DNA from: Fusarium oxysporum f. sp. lycopersici 4287 | Taxonomy: Eukaryota; Ascomycota; Sordariomycetes; Hypocreales; Nectriaceae | Assembly: GCF_000149955.1 (NCBI RefSeq) | Contig: NC_030995.1 | Span: 1,116,001 to 1,180,000 of the forward strand | DNA: 64,000 nucleotides | Direction: 5' to 3' | The notes under the pieces: model-generated | Seen by the model: only the letters and a program-made list of their open reading frames with translations | The model's database searches: none | What the model was told of the DNA's origin: nothing | Program-made: the position numbers and the translations under genes | Part shown: one piece after another, positions 58,069 through 64,000 of the stretch | Numbering within the stretch: position 1 is the stretch's first letter | How the letters are laid out: every line of letters begins with the position of its first letter

Positions 58069-60003
58069 TTAAGCAGCTGCATTACCGACTTGCTGAGCGG
58101 CCCCTGGGTTGGCTTTGGGCGCATCTTGTGCACCAACAGCAGCTCGTTTGTCTCCCTCTTGAACAGCTTTGCCTTCTTGTCTTGCTGCGTTACCCTCCCG
58201 CTTGACCACTTGCGCTTTGATGTCGCCTTGAGCGGCATTACCTGAGCCCGCCTTGGCTTGGTTGCCAGAGCCAGGTTGTTGATTATGGGGCTGGNNNNNN
58301 NNNNNNNNNNNNNNNNNNNNNNNNNNNNNNNNNNNNNNNNNNNNNNNNNNNNNNNNNNNNNNNNNNNNNNNNNNNNNNNNNNNNNNNNNNNNNNNNNNNN
58401 NNNNNNNNNNNNNNNNNNNNNNNNNNNNNNNNNNNNNNNNNNNNNNNNNNNNNNNNNNNNNNNNNNNNNNNNNNNNNNNNNNNNNNNNNNNNNNNNNNNN
58501 NNNNNNNNNNNNNNNNNNNNNNNNNNNNNNNNNNNNNNNNNNNNNNNNNNNNNNNNNNGTTTACTATAGCAGAGGGAACAATCACCTCCATATGGCGGAT
58601 ATCATCCACACTAGGCTCATACAAATGCCAGATGGTATAATGAGGTAGACCAATGACTGAGTACCCCATTCTCTTGGACATCTGTTTTATACATGTTAAT
58701 GATGGCCGTTTTGGTAGGGTATCTGATTTCTTACCTTGCCGAAACCTTCTGTTTCGGCGTGCTTCTCGAAACTGAAGGCTGGAAAGTGAACACCGGATCG
58801 GAAGACTTTGGCTTTTGCCAGGATACTGACACCCCCAACACCATCAATTTCCATTTCCATGTCGGGATCACCAAAAGGATCACGGAGGTACGCTAAATGA
58901 GGGCGCCAAGTGGCATATTCGGCATAACCTTCAACAATGACAGCATCCTCATCAAGTGTGTCGGCGAGGGCCAAAGCTGTCTCAGACTCCTGCCATGAGT
59001 TCAAATCGTAGGGCTGTTCACCGCCAAGCCAGTCAGGCAACGGTCGCCAAACATCTGGACAGAAGTTAGAAACTGGGGTTCATCTCCAGACATTTTTACT
59101 TCAGGTAAACCTACTGGGAACGATGACGTCCTTGTTATGGCGCATGAGATCCTCCAAAATGGTGAAAGGTGCCGTTTCAACATCTACGTCGCGCCAATAA
59201 ACCCAGGAGTGGTACGGCCGCAGAGCTGCGCTCAGAAGCCAATTTCGGGCTTGCGCCATCAGCTTTCGTCGGCTTGCCTGAGCAGCGAATCCGTGACGAC
59301 TTTCAACATCCTGGTTGACCTTCTGCCCGAAGTCTTTCTCAATGATTGAGATCTCCCCGTATGGTTGCTTAGGATCCTGGTCGGCTTGGATGGCCTCCAA
59401 ACTCTCAGAAAGAACCTTTAGAGTATTGTCTTTGGAATCGGACACGAGAAAGGCAAGGTCGATCAAGTGGTGCGGATATGTGAGATTGCGCATATGAGAA
59501 AAGAACATTCCCAAGTGCGCTTCGGCATCACGAAGTGGTACACATAACAGAATGCGCTCTTCGCGTTCCCAGCCACGAGCAGTGCCCTGGACGGTGGTCA
59601 AGTCGTAGTATCGAACTGTCTCAAGCTCTGGTGCACCACCAGCAGAAAGGAGCCCGAAAGACACCAGCGAAGCCACGGGGCTGGAAGGCCAAAGCCAGAG
59701 ACTAAAAACGAACAGTATCGCCGCTAAAATGCATAGGCGGACGAGAAGCTTATTGCGACGCCGTTGGGCAGGCGTCAAAGTGCGCGGCTGGAACCTAGTT
59801 GAGACGCCTTGTCAGCTAATTGCCATAAGTCTTTGCGACGCCAGTAGTGTACGGGTCATGAGTCGATGTTTTCAGGAGAGGAAATCGTACTTGTGGGGGG
59901 AGATGTCAAAAGTATTGCCACGAGGATAGCCATTCGAAAAGGCGGCGGCATGATGCCGGGGCATCATCTTTGAGTTGGAGCCTGGCAAGTCATAGGATGG
60001 CAT
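58069..60003 (-). CDS. Mannan polymerase II subunit Anp1 (internal gap)
   Basis: Golgi type II membrane glycosyltransferase of the Anp1/Van1/Mnn9 family that extends the mannan backbone of N-glycans. Exons: 60003-59891, 59794-59115, 59054-58735, 58681-58559 (running into a gap) and a C-terminal part 58294-58069. The start MPSYDLPGSNSK is followed by a basic cytosolic tail, one membrane anchor (about residues 53-75) and the lumenal catalytic domain. That domain contains ERILLCVPLRDAE, YWRDVDVETAPF with a DxD, NVWRPLPDWLGG, and GLPHYTIWHLYEPSVDDIRHME. After the 264-N gap the protein ends in a Gln/Ala/Gly/Lys-rich disordered tail (..QQVGNAAA). The sequence before the gap may include an intron donor (GAG|GTGATT). 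Confidence 0.92.
58295..58558. other. Assembly gap (264 N) inside ANP1
   Basis: The gap removes part of the C-terminal region of ANP1. The size is a multiple of three, but whether it is measured or estimated cannot be seen. Confidence 0.97.
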
Positions 60004-61717
60004 TGACAGCTTTTGCGCAGAGACGCTCTGCGGCGCGTCGATCGAGAGTGATGGATAGCAGAAACTGCTTCGAAGAAACTGGTGGGCGAAGGGACCGGAA
60101 GGTCTCGAGAGCGATCGAATAGGTTGCGCTTTGAAGGTTGATAGGGGATATGAGGCTAAGTTCAGGGTCCAAATAGTGCTGCTGGCTTTAACGTCTGCAT
60201 CAAGCGCCCGATCCCTGTCGTCCCCAATATGGTTTGTTGACGGCTTTGGTCGCTTTCAACTGTATCGTATCGTTTCTCGTAGGCGTCGTCGCAATAAATA
60301 GATATGTGCTGTGATGCGTGGTGCAAGGGCAAGGTGGCTCCAATGCCGACCAAGATACTTTAGCAACGTAGCTTGGGGAATGGGATACGAGGTCTTGCGT
60401 GCCAGGGCGAAACGAGTGCTGTGAAATGCATGTGTTCAGTTGCTCTTAGTCAAGGGAAGGGGTTGAGGGGTTCTTTTGATTGGGCCACTTGACATTAACT
60501 CGTTTAAGACAGTGGAGGCTAAGGTAGATTGAATAGGCCATTCTGAACGCCGATACGATCCACACAGCTTGTATCTAAAAATGGGATCCTGTCAGATTAC
60601 GATATAAACCTGAATAGCTACAGATCAACCACAAGTTATCGGTGGTAATGGATGTATTTATGGAGAGCTATTCTCAACCGACTGAAGGGCCTGAGCTGAG
60701 GTTACATTAAGAGACTACCCATAGGCAGAAACAATTGCATGAAGCAGTCGATGAGAAGTATCTAACAAGTCAAGCATGACAATTTCTTGTTTCTCATCAA
60801 ACTCATTCCCATTCGTTCAGCGTCTTCCAGACGCTACTGATATCACAACTGGCAAGCCAACTCGGGCTTCGAAGCACCTGAAGATTTGAGGACAGGCACG
60901 AGAAAGAAGGTCGGATTCAAAAAGCGAGGTTTATTTATCATCACTATGAAAGGCAACTATTACACTCAGATACTAACTTACCGCACTGTCGATTTAGCAT
61001 AAGCCTGTACAAAATGCTGAGGGCACTGATCGCTGTGAGGAATCTGCACCCGTTAGCCATTGTTCAAAGCCAAGGCTAGAATCGGACGAAGAGTATAGAG
61101 AAGCAAAAGGAGCGTGTGATAGGTCAGACAAGCCGGTTTACTCAGTCATCTCGACCGGCCCAGGATACTGATAACCCAAAACGGGCTACCAGCAGCCCGA
61201 ACACTGGAGTCTTCATAACACTCGAGAGAGCAACTCCACAACCAGTCATCGACTCTCATAGAAAGCCTACGGTGCGGGAGGGTGACTTGGTCAAGAAGAA
61301 GTCGTTGAATGGATAGAACTTGTGTCATCATGCAACACAACTCCTTTGCCCTTGCATCTTCGCAGTGAACTTACCAATGTTTCATCAAGCATCGAGGTCA
61401 AGCCAAATAAAGCTGGGACAAGACTCGGAGGGGAAGAAGATAATTAACTTGGGACTTGTTTGATAGTTAGCTTGGGATCGAAACAAGCGGCGGTAATATT
61501 GAAAGAGGAGGTAAGATGTGTATCAGAGATCTTGGTTTGGTAATTGGGAGTCATCACAATGGTTCAGTAGCAGAACTGAATGAAAGGTTTTCTCATCATC
61601 GACATGGGAAGGAGCTTGTGCTTGAGTGGAAAGGGAAAATCTGCTAACCTTGTATGGTTCTTCACCACTGGTAATTGGAGGTGGGTAGCAAAAGCAATAA
61701 CGTCTTTTGTGATGTTA
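60004..61717. other. Divergent intergenic region ANP1 / MTR3, left part
   Basis: About 1.7 kb up to a gap. It should contain the ANP1 promoter and leader. No gene, tRNA or repeat is recognised; the short frames have no protein-like features. Confidence 0.45.
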
Positions 61718-61957
61718 NNNNNNNNNNNNNNNNNNNNNNNNNNNNNNNNNNNNNNNNNNNNNNNNNNNNNNNNNNNNNNNNNNNNNNNNNNNNNNNNNNN
61801 NNNNNNNNNNNNNNNNNNNNNNNNNNNNNNNNNNNNNNNNNNNNNNNNNNNNNNNNNNNNNNNNNNNNNNNNNNNNNNNNNNNNNNNNNNNNNNNNNNNN
61901 NNNNNNNNNNNNNNNNNNNNNNNNNNNNNNNNNNNNNNNNNNNNNNNNNNNNNNNNN
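61718..61957. other. Assembly gap (240 N)
   Basis: Run of N in the region upstream of MTR3. It may hide the promoter or a 5' exon of MTR3. Confidence 0.97.
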
Positions 61958-62189
61958 ACTTTTGTAGTGAATAGGTTCGAATCACCTTTGTCTCCAGTGC
62001 GGTCTATGCCCTTGACTCAGTTTGGTTCTCAACTTCTCATGAGCCAGGCTGCCAGGCGCATCTTATGAGTTCTTTGGGTTATGTCAGTTTCTGAAATTAA
62101 TATTGGCTCGCACATAAGAGGATTCAGTGTTCCTCGAGATGCGCATCCGTTTCATTGAGTGGTATATGAACCATATGTAGAATTGTATT
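61958..62189. other. Region between gap and MTR3 start
   Basis: 232 bp with no recognised feature. GGTTCGAATC at 61972-61981 resembles a pol III B box, but no tRNA can be folded around it. Confidence 0.4.
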
Positions 62190-63084
62190 ATGGTGATGTG
62201 CTGGGCACCTGTTTATGAAGCCGATGAGTTAGCTGTTTCCATTCGGACTCGCGCTCCAAATGGTATTAGGTCACAATGTGAGTTTCCAACCCTTCTCTAA
62301 GCAACTTGTAGTCGTCTATTGTGAAGAGTTGACTAATATCATTTGACTAGATTTGCAGACTGGGTTAACCCCATCCGCTTCTGGATCGGCGTACCTAGAA
62401 ATTGAATCACAGCAAGATTCTAGTAGTAAGGGCATGAAACTTTCATGCACCGTTCATGGGCCTAGATCTCTACCTCGATCAGCGCCCTTCTCCCCTCACA
62501 TGGTCCTCTCTACACATGTCAAATACGCACCTTTTGCAACACGTCAAAGAAGGGGTTATTTACGCGATTCCACCGAGCGTGACTTGAGCACACATCTCGA
62601 AGCAGCTCTCAGGGGCGCCCTCATTGCAGACCGTTGGCCCAAGAGTGGAGTGGATGTGGTTGTCACCATTATTGAAGGAGATCAAGCCCGTCAAGTAGCT
62701 GTGGAACAGGGAAGCGAGGAATGGGACATGATGAACGTGCTTAGCGGCTGCATCACTGTTGCCGCCGCCGCTCTCGCGGATGCTGGTATTGACTGTGTCG
62801 ATACTGTCTCTGGAGGTGTTGCGGCTTTGGTGCCTGGGGCGGACAATGATGAACCCATCATGGTGCTCGATCCAGTTCCTTCTGAACATTCACAAATTCT
62901 CGCAGCTTGCTGTGTGGCCTATCTCCCCTCCCGGGACGAAATCACAAATCTCTGGCTGAAGGGAAGTTTGCCGTCATCAGACGCCAGTCTGCATCGAGAC
63001 CTCGTCGCCCGTGCCGTACATGCAAGCAAAGGAGCCAACCTTGCAGTAGCTACATCACTCAAAGAATCGGTCATCGTGGGTTGA
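62190..63084 (+). CDS. Exosome subunit Mtr3 (RNase PH fold)
   Basis: Non-catalytic RNase PH-like subunit of the nuclear and cytoplasmic RNA exosome ring. Two exons (62190-62277 and 62351-63084; 73-nt intron) give 273 residues. The join restores RAPNGIRSQ-YLQTGLTPSASGSAYLE, the family N-terminal strand. SCTVHGPRSLPRSAPFSPH and RRGYLRDSTERDLSTHLE follow, then the ring-fold core (..NVLSGCITVAAAALADAGI..). The first ATG in frame is 62190, but the residues it adds (MVMCWAPVYE..) are not convincing, and an in-frame TAG lies just upstream (62178-62180). The true N-terminus may lie in an upstream exon, perhaps inside the gap. It is divergent from ANP1. Confidence 0.88.
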
Positions 63085-64000
63085 TTGGATAGTAGGTCAG
63101 CATATTACTCAACTTCATGGGTGTTTCCAGGCGTTCAATCAATCATACCATCACGGGCTATGTCGACTAAAAAGGCCAGCTTGTTGACTTCGTTGTGCTC
63201 GATTAAGGCAATACCACTGAATTCCTTCGCCTTATGCGGGCATGTCATGGGCTTTCTTTGGCCACTCTGGATAGTCCTGGCTCGAAATGGTCTCGTAGGA
63301 CACAACTTTCGGACGAAGAGGACAATTGATCTTCTTTGAAGCATCATAAAACATCGTTGAGAATGAAGGCAAGGGAAAGGAGGTAGGCAAACTGTCGGGA
63401 AAGTTCAGACATCAAGAGTCAAGCATATTTATCTTATAAGAAGATACCCCTGAGGCTCCTGTCCTGCTGAATAACCTATGGACCTTTGCCTGATAGAAAC
63501 GCTAGACCCAGCAGGATGTCAGCTCTTTCGGGGTAGTGTCAGACGGTGTTGAGAAAACTTATCCAGTGGACGTGAAAGGACGAGATAATGAGTAAGCCAG
63601 CTTTAATATCATGTCCTAGAATTGAGCGTAGTTACCCTAAGGTACACCATGCTTGAAACTCCTGAGAGCTACTAAGCCTAGTCTGGCGCCGAAATCGGGA
63701 CCACTTCCCGTGGGTTGATGCAGGGGACCTGAGGTGGGTACATCACGTCCTTTTAACAACACTGTGCATGACTGTGCAAGCACTCCTACAGCTGTTTGGC
63801 TGCTACAGTGGGCCCCAGAGGACGCGCTAGTATCCGTGAGTCCAACTCAGTCTGGGCTTTGTCTTGACCTGGCAGGTACATCGATAGTCCATAGTTTCCG
63901 CATGTTACCACCTCCACCTCGATGTCAACACTGAGGTCGCTCAGTGCCTTGCCTCATCATCGCTTCCCCAGACCAACAAACCACGCTTCAAACAAGGACA
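63085..64000. other. Right end of window, no gene recognised
   Basis: About 0.9 kb downstream of MTR3. Small frames occur on both strands (for example 63734-63934 + and 63135-63347 -), but none resembles a known family. The MTR3 3' untranslated region is expected at the left. Confidence 0.4.

Noticed and set aside
61965..61990. GGTTCGAATC pol III B-box-like sequence after the gap
   Set aside because: The flanking bases do not form a T stem (only the closing pair fits), and no acceptor or anticodon arm can be paired.

Overview
The window is eukaryotic nuclear DNA from a filamentous ascomycete, most likely a Fusarium-type Sordariomycete. Genes have short introns (about 45-100 nt) with GT..AG ends, and are dispersed on both strands without operons. 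The gene set is fungal: AROM fusion protein, ANP1, Rpn4-like factor, and a divergent H3/H4 pair with fungal intron positions. The genus is inferred from protein and intergenic style, not from a search. Three runs of N (37743-38742, 58295-58558, 61718-61957) mark a draft assembly.

Layout. 0.9-3.7 kb: RAD3 (TFIIH helicase, +), tail to tail with a DDHD-domain phospholipase (-, 4.0-7.1 kb). 8.9-10.2 kb: C2H2 zinc-finger factor (-), followed by 5.3 kb without a convincing gene. 15.5-22.5 kb: divergent PRP3 (U4/U6 snRNP, -) and RPA190 (Pol I largest subunit, +) around a 447-bp promoter. 23.2-25.7 kb: divergent histones H3 (-) and H4 (+). 25.7-30.7 kb: about 5 kb without a recognised gene, then a single-exon Rpn4-like regulator (+). 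34.4-37.7 kb: ARO1/AROM (-), its 5' third lost in a gap. 39.2-41.8 kb: SYF1 (splicing, +). 41.9-42.3 kb: a 93-residue uncharacterised protein (-). 44.0-47.0 kb: FIG4 (+), whose stop lies 24 nt from that of TTI2 (-). Then on the minus strand: CCA1, a GBF1/Gea-type ARF exchange factor, and ANP1 (interrupted by a gap). 62.2-63.1 kb: MTR3 (exosome, +).

Almost all genes are housekeeping: transcription and repair (RAD3, RPA190), splicing (PRP3, SYF1), RNA maturation (CCA1, MTR3), chromatin (H3, H4), PIKK assembly (TTI2), lipid and membrane traffic (DDHD lipase, FIG4, GEA), mannan synthesis (ANP1) and the shikimate pathway (ARO1). They are not a functional cluster. I found no biosynthetic cluster, intact transposon, CRISPR-like array or convincing novel multi-gene system.

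The most useful observations are a lesion in RPA190 that destroys the CPGH zinc-clamp motif (in-frame stop at 17702), an apparent one-base frameshift in TTI2 near 48656, an AROM gap too small for the missing coding sequence, a 10-nt internal micro-exon in RAD3, and small unannotated elements: the 93-aa gene, a tRNA-like relic, and inverted repeats in the histone region.
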